The notes: a model not told the origin generated them from the letters alone. DNA of 5,450 bases from Methanobrevibacter sp. (GCA_017646885.1 JAGCLR010000113.1:1-5450), one strand, 5' to 3'. Positions 1 through 5,320 are shown, numbered from the stretch's first letter. Translations and numbers: made by a program.

Positions 1-271
1 AGAGGATGTCTGTGCATTCATTGTCTGCGCAGGAATGGAAGGAGCATTGCCTTCCGTTGTTGCAGGATTGGTTGATGTTCCTGTAATAGCTGTTCCAACA
101 TCTGTAGGTTATGGTGGTGGTGCAGACGGCAAGGCAGCATTGTATTCCATGTTGCAGTCTTGTGCTCCTGGTTTGTCTGTTGTCAATATTGATAATGGAT
201 TCGGTGCTGGAGTCTATGCATTGACAATTGCCAAAAACATTGCCAAAAGAGTAAGAATGTCTAAAGAATAA
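1..271 (+). CDS. larB: LarB C-terminal fragment (pyridinium-3,5-biscarboxylic acid mononucleotide synthase), 5' end outside the window
   Basis: The reading frame is open from base 2 to a TAA at 269-271 and gives the last 89 residues; the N-terminal part lies upstream of the window. The visible part has the family's glycine-rich PurE-like (AIR carboxylase-like) core: [14 protein letters not shown] at fragment residues 10-23, VPTSVGYG at 31-38 and [11 protein letters not shown] at 60-70, ending in a short basic tail. In known LarB proteins this fold carboxylates and hydrolyses nicotinic acid adenine dinucleotide, the first step to the nickel-pincer nucleotide cofactor made with LarC and LarE. 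Methanogens commonly carry larB homologues. The older name is NCAIR mutase (PurE)-related protein. LarC and LarE are not in the window. No frameshift or odd residue is visible. The family call is confident; the physiological role of the cofactor in this organism is not shown by the sequence. Confidence 0.93.
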   Translation, partial: EDVCAFIVCAGMEGALPSVVAGLVDVPVIAVPTSVGYGGGADGKAALYSMLQSCAPGLSVVNIDNGFGAGVYALTIAKNIAKRVRMSKE

Positions 272-286
272 TTTTTTTTTTTTTTT
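272..286 (+). terminator. Oligo-T terminator directly after larB
   Basis: Fifteen consecutive T begin at the base after the larB stop codon. Archaeal RNA polymerase terminates at U-rich tracts without needing a hairpin, and none is seen here. The tract also sits about 32 bases before the next start codon, so the acetyltransferase has almost no room for its own promoter. It may depend on read-through of this tract or on a TATA-like element formed by the T/A transition at 280-290. Confidence 0.75.
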
Positions 287-317
287 AATTGATTTTAAGA
301 TTGTATTGGTGTTTGCA

Positions 318-950
318 TTGATTTTTAGAGATTTCGATCCGGAGATTCATGATGTTTATAAGGTGGCTGAACTCATCTATGATGTTGATTATAGAACATT
401 TAAGCATGTTTTCAAATCAAAGGAAGAAGGTGTTGAAGCCATTAAGAACAGATTGCTTTTGATTGATTTTGCTGATGGATCCGACGAGGATGAGAATGAA
501 TTGTTCTATGTCTTCTTTGATGATGAGGACACAGAGGAAAAGGAAATCATTGGAATGTTCAATGGAGGAAAAGGGGTTCAGCATTCTCTTTTTGGAGATA
601 TCAAAAATCAATTCAAGACCCTAAAGTTCTCTGAAGCATTAGGTCTTTCAAAAGTCTCTTTTATGGATAATTTCGTTTTGGTTGATGTTGAGGATGATGA
701 CTTTTACATTTGTGAATTGGCCATTTGCTCCAATCAAAGGGGAAAGGGCTATGGAACAGAAGCTTTAGATCAATTGATTCAGCTTGCAAAGGATTTGGAT
801 TGCAGAAGAGTGGTCTTGGATGCAGACTTTAGAAATGATGGTGCATTCAGGTTATACAGCTCTAAAGGATTTAAGATATTCAATAGAAAATCATTCGGTA
901 TTCCTGGTAAAAAAAGAGGGATGCGAAATATGGAGTTAATTCTTAAATAG
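318..950 (+). CDS. GNAT-family N-acetyltransferase
   Basis: The protein is 210 residues if TTG at 318 is the start. It is a probable acetyl-CoA-dependent N-acetyltransferase of the GNAT fold. The diagnostic motif A is ELAICSNQRGKGYG at residues 133-146, where Q-R-G-K-G-Y-G forms the pyrophosphate-binding loop. It is followed by a helix and a typical motif B, in which N and LYSSKGF lead to the last strands. The first 50 residues (FRDFDPEIHDVYKVAELIYD) match the usual GNAT alpha-1/alpha-2 region. Residues 53-76 are very acidic (DGSDEDEN, FFDDEDTEEKE) and lie in the variable middle part. I prefer TTG 318 because GGTG at 308-311 matches the archaeal Shine-Dalgarno GGAGGTGAT with a 6-base gap; the frame also allows TTG 306 or GTG 309, adding 3-4 residues. 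The substrate cannot be read from the sequence. It is cytoplasmic, with no signal peptide or membrane segment. Its neighbours give no functional hint. Confidence 0.88.
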   Translation: MIFRDFDPEIHDVYKVAELIYDVDYRTFKHVFKSKEEGVEAIKNRLLLIDFADGSDEDENELFYVFFDDEDTEEKEIIGMFNGGKGVQHSLFGDIKNQFKTLKFSEALGLSKVSFMDNFVLVDVEDDDFYICELAICSNQRGKGYGTEALDQLIQLAKDLDCRRVVLDADFRNDGAFRLYSSKGFKIFNRKSFGIPGKKRGMRNMELILK

Positions 951-973
951 CTGTTTTAAGCTATTATTTTTTT
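946..973 (+). terminator. Hairpin plus T7 terminator of the acetyltransferase gene
   Basis: AATAGCT (946-952) and AGCTATT (959-965) form a perfect 7-bp stem with a 6-base loop, followed by seven T at 967-973 and more T-rich sequence. The stop codon TAG (948-950) lies inside the left arm. It resembles a bacterial intrinsic terminator, although in archaea the T tract alone is usually enough. Confidence 0.7.
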
Positions 974-1005
974 ATTATTTTAATTTATTCGTAATTATTC
1001 AAACT

Positions 1006-1051
1006 AATTATTCTTTCATAAAAAAAGAAGATGATCATTGAAAGAATTATT
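1006..1051 (-). terminator. Terminator region of hisE: long-arm hairpin with T7 in its loop
   Basis: ATTCTTTCA (1010-1018) and TGAAAGAAT (1039-1047) are perfect 9-base inverted arms. One T-T mismatch and three further pairs extend the stem to 1006/1051. The 20-base loop contains seven A on the plus strand at 1020-1026, which is a T7 tract in hisE's direction starting about 20 bases past its stop codon. The hisE stop (1047-1049) is inside the right arm. The T7 tract is the likely termination signal; a role for the stem is inference. Together with 946-973 it separates two convergent transcription units. Confidence 0.55.
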
Positions 1052-1337
1052 TTCTTCTTCTTTCAAACTCTTCTAGAATTTCATCGAATTCCACTCCTTT
1101 GTATGCTAAAAGGAGCAATGTATGAAATATCAAGTCAACAGATTCATAAACCAAGTTCTCATCATTTTTAGAAGCGATGAGAGTTTCTCCACACTCTTCA
1201 GCTATTTTTTCAAGAATCTTATCCTCTGCCTTCTTGTCGCTGTCCTTCATAATGTTGGAGGTGTATGAGTCTATTGGTGAATCCCTACGACTTTCCAATA
1301 CTTCATAAACATCTCTTAAAATCTTGTCATCTGCCAT
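1047..1337 (-). CDS. hisE: Phosphoribosyl-ATP pyrophosphatase HisE
   Basis: The 96-residue protein hydrolyses phosphoribosyl-ATP to phosphoribosyl-AMP and pyrophosphate, the second step of histidine synthesis, in the cytoplasm. It belongs to the all-alpha MazG-like NTP pyrophosphatases. Visible family marks are the N-terminal [11 protein letters not shown] (11-21) and SYTSNIMKD (24-32), then the metal-binding helix EKIAEECGE (43-51, EExxE pattern), the second helix ESVD (65-68, ExxD) followed by FHTLLLL, and the C-terminal EEFERRR. Length is normal for a stand-alone HisE, meaning not fused to HisI as in many bacteria. The start is ATG at 1337: a TTG just before it is also in frame, but GGGAAGTGA ends 4 bases upstream of the ATG and fits a Shine-Dalgarno. 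It is the last gene of the run with the CBS/ParB-like gene (23-base gap) and gatB, and is probably co-transcribed. No other his gene is present. Confidence 0.93.
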   Translation of the reverse strand: MADDKILRDVYEVLESRRDSPIDSYTSNIMKDSDKKAEDKILEKIAEECGETLIASKNDENLVYESVDLIFHTLLLLAYKGVEFDEILEEFERRRK

Positions 1338-1360
1338 CAATTCACTTCCCTAAGCAATAC

Positions 1361-2167
1361 TTAGTGTTTTTGCTGTGCATTTTTAATAGTTTCAGTTATT
1401 GCAATCAATGGATGTTGATCATCATCAATGATGGTTATGTCATTAAATGAATTCAATCCTTGTTTTTCAGCGGTTTTTTCCATACCTAACCTAATGTCCT
1501 TATGGAAATCCACTACATAGGAATCGATTTTATCCAATCCTAATTTTACAGAAGCCACTGCTCTGTGGTGACCGTCAACTAAAATGTACCTTTCTCCACT
1601 TTTAACTACAATGGTTGGTTCTGCCAATCCTTTTTCGAGCTCATAGGTTCTTCCTTGCAATTCATCTGCATAAACCCTATCCTGAGTAGGTCTTATTTTC
1701 TCTACAGGAACTTGCTCTCTAGTTAATGTGGTTTCAATGTCATAGAGTTTTTCCATGGTTTCCTTAAATGCATTGACTTTAGTTGGGGTTGATCTTTCAA
1801 TATGTGACCTTACAATATCTGTGTTGGTCATGATTCCTTTCACATGTCTTTGCTTATCAACAACTGGAAGTCTTGAAATACCATGCCTGAACATCACTCT
1901 TGATGCATCGTTGATATGCATATCCTCTCTTGCAACGATTACATCAGTAGACATTATTCCGCTGACTTGATCAGTTACCCAATCCTTTAGCAACAAGTCG
2001 TAAGCAGTGATAATTCCAACGATTTGTCCGTTTTCATCAACAACTGGATAACCGTCGTGCTTTGTTTGCTTCATTAATTTAATAACATCATTATTGGGAG
2101 TATCATATTTTACTGTAAATACATCTTTTGTCATGTAGTCTCTTACTGTTGCCTTCTCTGTATCCAT
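1361..2167 (-). CDS. CBS-domain pair fused to a ParB/Srx-fold (SerK-like) domain
   Basis: The protein has 268 residues. Residues 8-61 and 68-122 are two CBS repeats forming a Bateman module (VRDYMTKDVFTV with GYPVVDENGQIVGIITAYDLL; GIMSTDVIVA with GISRLPVVDKQRHVKGIMTNTDIV). Such modules usually bind adenine nucleotides or SAM and regulate an attached domain. A linker (123-150) leads to a ParB/sulfiredoxin-type domain from about 153: VPVEKIRPTQDR, then YILVDGHHRAVASVKLG at 194-210. DGHHR replaces the typical ParB GERR-like motif and resembles the motif of the archaeal ADP-dependent serine kinase SerK as I remember it. There is no DNA-binding helix-turn-helix region after it, so a chromosome-partition role is unlikely; a nucleotide-regulated enzyme or sensor is my inference. 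The ATG is preceded by GGAGGGGGAT with good spacing. It lies between gatB (61-base gap) and hisE (23 bases). Domain calls are strong; function is unknown. Confidence 0.88.
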   Translation of the reverse strand: MDTEKATVRDYMTKDVFTVKYDTPNNDVIKLMKQTKHDGYPVVDENGQIVGIITAYDLLLKDWVTDQVSGIMSTDVIVAREDMHINDASRVMFRHGISRLPVVDKQRHVKGIMTNTDIVRSHIERSTPTKVNAFKETMEKLYDIETTLTREQVPVEKIRPTQDRVYADELQGRTYELEKGLAEPTIVVKSGERYILVDGHHRAVASVKLGLDKIDSYVVDFHKDIRLGMEKTAEKQGLNSFNDITIIDDDQHPLIAITETIKNAQQKH

Positions 2168-2182
2168 AATCCCCCTCCTATA
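2168..2182 (-). promoter_or_regulatory. Strong Shine-Dalgarno of the CBS/ParB-like gene
   Basis: Read on the minus strand the sequence is AGGAGGGGGATT followed by ATG. The GGAGG core is 6 bases from the start codon, near-ideal for the archaeal 16S tail, and fixes this start. It implies efficient translation independent of gatB. Confidence 0.75.
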
Positions 2183-2217
2183 TTGTAATTAAATTTTAAA
2201 TAATCATAAAGAGAATT

Positions 2218-2239
2218 TTGAAGAATGTTTATTCTTCAA
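2218..2239 (-). other. Perfect hairpin around the gatB stop codon
   Basis: TTGAAGAAT (2218-2226) and ATTCTTCAA (2231-2239) form a perfect 9-bp stem with a 4-base loop. The gatB TAA (2229-2231) spans the loop edge. On the minus strand it is followed by AATTCTCTTT, with only T3, so it is a poor terminator. It could be a partial terminator, an mRNA processing site or a 3'-end stabiliser between gatB and the next gene. Confidence 0.55.
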
Positions 2240-3584
2240 GCAATTCTTTTAATATTTTTACAGTTTCTCTTGGGTCTGCTTTACCTTTGGTTAATCTCAT
2301 TACTTGACCCATCAAGAAGTTCAATGCTCCTTTTTCACCGTTGTGGTAATCGTCAACAGCTTTAGGGTTTTCTTCAACTGCCTGTTTAGCTGCAGCTTGA
2401 ACTTCATCATCTTTAACTACACCAATCAATCCTAACTCTTCAGCAATTTGCTTTGGAGTTTGCTTGTTGTTTGGCATTTGTTCAATGATTCTTTGACCTG
2501 CTTTGGTGGTGATTTCCTTGTTTAAGAGCATGTTCAAGAATTCAATCAAGTCATCAGCCAAGATTCCACTTTCTGCAAAGTCAAGCTTATTGTAAGTCAA
2601 TACCCTTTTAAGTTCATCTCTCATCCATTTAGCTGCGAATTTAGGGTCAACTTCTTTAGCCACTTCTTCGTAGCATTGAGCTAAATCAAGTTCTGAGGTA
2701 AGCACTTTTGCAGATTCCTCATCGATTCCGTATTCAGCAACAAATCTTTTCACTTTGTTGTGTGGTGCTTCAGGCATCACATCAAGAACCTTGTTGATTT
2801 GGTCATCGCTGATTTTCATCGGTGGCAAGTCAGGGTCTGGGATGAATCTGTAGTCATCTGCATTTTCCTTATCCCTCATTGAAACGGTAATCATTTGTGA
2901 TTCTAAGAAAGCTCTGGTTTCCTGTTTGACTTCACGGCCTCTTTTCAAGAGATTTTTCTGTCTGATAACTTCGAAGTTCAATGCCTTGTATGCACCTTTA
3001 ATGGAGTTGATGTTTTTCATTTCCACTCTGTTTCCACCATTGATGGAAACGTTTACATCCGCTCTCATAGTACCTTCTCCACGAGCTCCTCCACTGTATT
3101 CCAATACTCTGATAAGCTCTTTCAAGAAGTTACGTGCTTCTTCAGGGGAGTGCATATCCGGTTCAGTTACGATTTCGATAAGTGGAATTCCAGAACGGTT
3201 GAAGTCTACAATACCTCTATCAGGTTTGAATTGTCCAGGATCCTCTTCCATGTGAATTTCTCTGATTCTTACACCATTCAATTCACCTTCGTAACCTATT
3301 GGCACGGAAGTTTTCTGATATCCGCAAGGCAAGTCAGGATAATCGTAGTGTTTTCTCATGAAATAAGTAAAGTTCTTGTCAATTTTACAGTTAAGCATCA
3401 ATGAAATCATTAAAGCGTTTTCTATAGCTTTTTCATTGGTTGGAAATGGTTTAGCACCTGGTTGGTTTAAACATACTGGGCAAACGTTTGTGTTTGCTGG
3501 TGCTTCTTGATAGTTTGTTGGACAGTTACAGAATAACTTTGAATCGGTTTCAAGTTGTACGTGAATTTCAAGTCCACACATCAT
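2229..3584 (-). CDS. gatB: Asp-tRNA(Asn)/Glu-tRNA(Gln) amidotransferase subunit B
   Basis: The 451-residue protein is the tRNA-binding kinase/transamidation subunit of the GatCAB complex. In archaea GatCAB serves mainly to turn Asp-tRNA(Asn) into Asn-tRNA(Asn), while GatDE handles glutamine. The cradle domain runs from GLEIHVQLET (4-13), with zinc ligands C19, C21, C35 and C38 (CNC and CPVC), through YFMRKHYDYPDLP, the HMEEDPGQ segment and VDFNRSGIPLIEIVTEPD. A helical domain follows, then the YqeY-like tail domain (about 310-451) ending GALNFLMGQVMRLTKGKADP. Length is normal for GatB and too short for GatE. The ATG at 3584 gives MMCGLEIH, which matches homologues as I recall them, but the Shine-Dalgarno lies 19 bases further upstream (see the separate entry). 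GatA and GatC are not nearby. It heads the gatB / CBS-ParB-like / hisE run; a tRNA-Asn gene is 1.4 kb away on the other strand. Confidence 0.96.
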   Translation of the reverse strand: MMCGLEIHVQLETDSKLFCNCPTNYQEAPANTNVCPVCLNQPGAKPFPTNEKAIENALMISLMLNCKIDKNFTYFMRKHYDYPDLPCGYQKTSVPIGYEGELNGVRIREIHMEEDPGQFKPDRGIVDFNRSGIPLIEIVTEPDMHSPEEARNFLKELIRVLEYSGGARGEGTMRADVNVSINGGNRVEMKNINSIKGAYKALNFEVIRQKNLLKRGREVKQETRAFLESQMITVSMRDKENADDYRFIPDPDLPPMKISDDQINKVLDVMPEAPHNKVKRFVAEYGIDEESAKVLTSELDLAQCYEEVAKEVDPKFAAKWMRDELKRVLTYNKLDFAESGILADDLIEFLNMLLNKEITTKAGQRIIEQMPNNKQTPKQIAEELGLIGVVKDDEVQAAAKQAVEENPKAVDDYHNGEKGALNFLMGQVMRLTKGKADPRETVKILKELLEE

Positions 3585-3593
3585 ATTTACGTC

Positions 3594-3608
3594 TATATTA
3601 ATCCCTCC
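3594..3608 (-). promoter_or_regulatory. Shine-Dalgarno upstream of gatB, spaced for an ATA start, not the ATG
   Basis: On the minus strand GGAGGGAT (3608-3601) is a near-perfect ribosome binding site. It is 19 bases from the ATG at 3584, which is too far. It is 7 bases from an in-frame ATA at 3596-3594, which would add M-D-V-N before the annotated methionine. There is no in-frame stop between. Either a rare AUA start is used or the ATG is reached with unusual spacing. Confidence 0.5.
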
Positions 3609-3815
3609 AAGGATTTTTAAAAATTATATTATTGTTTTTTTAATTAAATAAGAATAAGTAGTTAATAGAAATAATCAGTTAACTTAGGAAAAGTCATGTT
3701 AAAAAGTTATGTTAATTAACTATAAATTCATATTATGTTAATTTATGTACTATTATATTTATAAAGATTTTCTTTATATAAAATATTAGATATTAAAGAA
3801 TTAAAAAAATAGGAA
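3609..3815 (-). promoter_or_regulatory. AT-rich promoter/leader region of gatB
   Basis: The region between gatB and the radical SAM gene has no supportable gene. Two minus-strand TATA candidates are visible. The distal one, TTTATATA (3782-3775), is the better match and would start transcription near 3752, leaving a leader of about 165 bases. The proximal one, TATTTAATTA (3650-3641), would give a leader of about 36 bases. Between them lie five plus-strand GTTAA motifs (3661, 3678, 3698, 3711, 3737), including the palindromes AGTTAACT (3677-3684) and GTTAATTAAC (3711-3720). TATAAAG/CTTTATA (3760-3766/3772-3778) is a 7-bp inverted repeat overlapping the distal TATA box. Regulation is possible but unproven. 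Confidence 0.4.
3803..3809 (-). terminator. T7 terminator of the radical SAM gene
   Basis: Seven A on the plus strand give a T7 tract on the minus strand starting 6 bases after the stop codon at 3816-3818, a typical archaeal oligo-T terminator. No hairpin precedes it. It suggests that gatB is transcribed from its own promoter. Confidence 0.6.
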
Positions 3816-4811
3816 TTATTTATATTTGTTTTTCAAGGAATCCTTAATGTATCTTTTGATGTATTGATCTAATTCTGGACTGATTTCACTTTTTTCCGGA
3901 CCTAATTTGCTTTTGTCTGTAAATGTTCCCTTAAGGGTTCTTCCAGTCCATTTAACCTCTTCCTCAACTCTTTTACCATATTTTGTTCCAAACATCTTAA
4001 AGAGTGGAAATTTGGTGATTCCATTAGCTCCACTTAGGATAAGAATTCCTATATTCGCCAAGTTGTCAGTCCATGTTCCGCAGATAATTTCCAAGTCTGG
4101 GAATTCGAGCCTTATTGTAGAGACTACCTTAGCATAGTATAATGATGCTGGCTGGGAGCTGTTTGCATATATAGTTTCTGGATGAGGATTCAGTGAATAA
4201 AAGATCACTCTATCAATCTTATGCTCTCTGATGTAGTCCTTAAGGTATTCCACATCTTCAAAGCTTTCTCCAAGGCCTAAGATTATTGTAATTGCTTTCT
4301 TAAATCCTAAATCTCCTGCCTTATCCAACATTTCACTTATTTGGTCCAATGGCTTGCTTGGGCAAACGGTCTTTTGGAACTCTGGATTTGCAGCTTCAAC
4401 AGCTCCTGTGATTCCTTTTATCTCAGAGCCATATTCCTCCAATTCAGAAGTGATTCCAGTGTTCAGCCAAACTCCATCGCCGGTAATTGAGTGAATGTTT
4501 TCAGCTATTGACTTGATTTCTGAGGTAGTGAATGATTTATATCCTCCAGATAGGAATTCAATATTCCATCCAAGCCTACTGCACATTTCAGCTTCTGCCA
4601 ATATGTTATTCACTCTACGTTTTGCTTTGGTGGGGTCCTTGATTTTGTTTTTTTGAGTGCTCATGTAGCAGAATTTGCAGTCTCCCTTGTCACACCACCA
4701 TGATAAAAAAACAGCTCTTTCTAAGCTTATTTCAGTATATCCCTTCTTTAAGCTAAGATTATTTGCTTTGGTGATTAATTCAAGTGTTTCAGTGCTGTTT
4801 ATATTATTCAT
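3816..4811 (-). CDS. Radical SAM protein, BioB-like, with CX4CX2C cluster motif
   Basis: The protein has 331 residues. The radical SAM cluster motif is at residues 40-48: C40-DKGD-C45-KF-C48, followed by YMSTQ. The three cysteines would hold a 4Fe-4S cluster that cleaves SAM. The first spacing is four residues instead of the usual three, while the CxPhiC end (F47) is normal. Further TIM-barrel marks are IEFLSGGYKS (84-93, in the place of the GGE motif), GAVEAANPEF (136-145) and the GLGES loop (179-183), as in biotin-synthase-type enzymes. Residues about 205-285 (YSLNPHPETIY, IRLEFPDLEIICGTWTDN, ILSGANGITKFPLF) resemble the second half of BioB-like proteins. The lysine-rich C-terminus (about 290-331) has no recognised domain. 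I cannot name the substrate: an uncharacterised archaeal biotin-synthase homologue is the safest call, and an HcgA-like cofactor enzyme is an alternative. It has its own promoter and terminator and no obvious partner genes. The ATG has only a weak upstream purine stretch. Confidence 0.88.
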   Translation of the reverse strand: MNNINSTETLELITKANNLSLKKGYTEISLERAVFLSWWCDKGDCKFCYMSTQKNKIKDPTKAKRRVNNILAEAEMCSRLGWNIEFLSGGYKSFTTSEIKSIAENIHSITGDGVWLNTGITSELEEYGSEIKGITGAVEAANPEFQKTVCPSKPLDQISEMLDKAGDLGFKKAITIILGLGESFEDVEYLKDYIREHKIDRVIFYSLNPHPETIYANSSQPASLYYAKVVSTIRLEFPDLEIICGTWTDNLANIGILILSGANGITKFPLFKMFGTKYGKRVEEEVKWTGRTLKGTFTDKSKLGPEKSEISPELDQYIKRYIKDSLKNKYK

Positions 4812-4858
4812 GGTTTCGCCTTTTTTCTTTCCTTTCTTTAATAATTTATATTATATTC

Positions 4859-4876
4859 TAATATATTAAATTTTGT
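4859..4876 (-). promoter_or_regulatory. Probable promoter of the radical SAM gene
   Basis: Read on the minus strand, ACAAAATTTAATATATTA has an A-rich BRE followed by the TATA box TTTAATATA (4870-4862). Initiation about 26 bases from the box centre would fall near 4840, giving a leader of about 28 bases. A second AT-rich box (about 4843-4856) is less well placed. Confidence 0.5.
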
Positions 4877-4916
4877 AGATAAACTCTTATATGGTATTAT
4901 TTCAAATTTTTTTTAT

Positions 4917-4931
4917 AGAAACATTTATATA
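4917..4931 (+). promoter_or_regulatory. BRE/TATA promoter of the tRNA operon
   Basis: AGAAAC (4917-4922, BRE-like) followed by TTTATATA (4924-4931) is close to the archaeal consensus and is the best promoter in the window. Transcription should begin near 4953, about 58 bases before tRNA-Asn, leaving a 5' leader for RNase P to remove. Confidence 0.75.
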
Positions 4932-4932
4932 C

Positions 4933-4948
4933 TATGTTAATCAACATA
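4933..4948 (+). repeat. Palindrome just downstream of the tRNA TATA box (possible operator)
   Basis: TATGTT-AATC-AACATA is a 6-bp inverted repeat with a 4-base spacer, lying between the TATA box and the expected start site. A second dyad, TACTG-N7-CAGTA (4953-4969), sits at the expected start. The position suits a repressor site; no regulator is identified. In DNA this AT-rich, chance is possible. Confidence 0.4.
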
Positions 4949-5011
4949 TTAGTACTGTATTATTCAGTATGTATTTTTTAAAACTATGATTTGCAAGCAT
5001 GGGTTGTTTTT

Positions 5012-5084
<73 letters not shown>

Positions 5085-5089
5085 CTTTT

Positions 5090-5163
5090 GGGCCCATAGC
5101 TTAGCCAGGTAGAGCGCTCGGCTCATAACCGGGATGTCATGGGTTCGAATCCCATTGGGCCCA
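5090..5163 (+). tRNA. tRNA with CAT anticodon: tRNA-Met by anticodon, possibly tRNA-Ile2
   Basis: The 74-nt cloverleaf has acceptor GGGCCCA (5090-5096) with TGGGCCC (5156-5162) and discriminator A. The anticodon stem is CTCGG/CCGGG and the loop CTCATAA has CAT at 5124-5126. The T arm is ATGGG-TTCGAAT-CCCAT. It is not the initiator: it lacks the A1-U72 end and the three G-C pairs next to the anticodon loop. The GGGCCC acceptor resembles archaeal isoleucine tRNAs as I recall them, so C34 may become agmatidine and the tRNA read AUA. It starts only 5 bases after tRNA-Asn and encodes no CCA. Confidence 0.95.
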
Positions 5164-5197
5164 TTGTATAATCTAGTTTTATTGCATTCGTTTTTAT

Positions 5198-5272
5198 GCT
5201 CCGATGGTGTAGTCCGGCCAATCATTTCGGCCTTTCGAGCCGAAGACTCGGGTTCGAATCCCGGTCGGAGCA
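5198..5272 (+). tRNA. tRNA-Glu(TTC)
   Basis: The 75-nt cloverleaf has acceptor GCTCCGA (5198-5204) pairing with TCGGAGC (5265-5271) and discriminator A at 5272. The anticodon stem is TCGGC/GCCGA with loop CTTTCGA and anticodon TTC at 5234-5236. The T arm is CTCGGG-TTCGAAT-CCCGG-like. CCA is not encoded. It is 34 bases after the CAT tRNA. The T6 tract that follows (5273-5278) may terminate some transcripts or serve as a TATA-like element for the next tRNA. Confidence 0.97.
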
Positions 5273-5282
5273 TTTTTTATAT
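5273..5282 (+). promoter_or_regulatory. T-rich/TATA-like element between tRNA-Glu and tRNA-Leu
   Basis: TTTTTTATAT directly follows tRNA-Glu. It could end part of the transcripts (T6). It could also act as a TATA box about 26 bases before a start near 5304, giving tRNA-Leu its own short-leader transcript. The 48-base gap is the longest in the cluster. Both roles are inference. Confidence 0.3.
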
Positions 5283-5320
5283 TTGAAAGATATTTGGGAA
5301 TCTCCTTCCCTCTCTTTGTA

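Noticed and set aside
417..611. Minus-strand open frame inside the acetyltransferase
   Set aside because: It is antisense to a conserved GNAT gene and has no family resemblance.
1265..1970. Plus-strand open frames over hisE and the CBS/ParB-like gene
   Set aside because: They are shadows of well-supported minus-strand genes with convincing domains.
2926..3404. Plus-strand open frames inside gatB (2926-3255 and 3150-3404)
   Set aside because: They lie fully antisense to the conserved gatB coding sequence, have no ribosome binding site and resemble no family.
3662..3697. 11-codon minus-strand mini-ORF in the gatB leader (possible leader peptide)
   Set aside because: It has no ribosome binding site, no run of regulatory codons and no attenuator-like hairpin; AT-rich DNA yields such frames by chance.
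3907..4137. Plus-strand open frame inside the radical SAM gene
   Set aside because: It is antisense to the radical SAM coding sequence, with no supporting signal.
4812..5011. Search for a hidden gene, riboswitch or small RNA between the radical SAM gene and the tRNAs
   Set aside because: Only divergent promoters, two short dyads and the tRNA leader are visible; there is no stable GC-rich structured block or coding frame.
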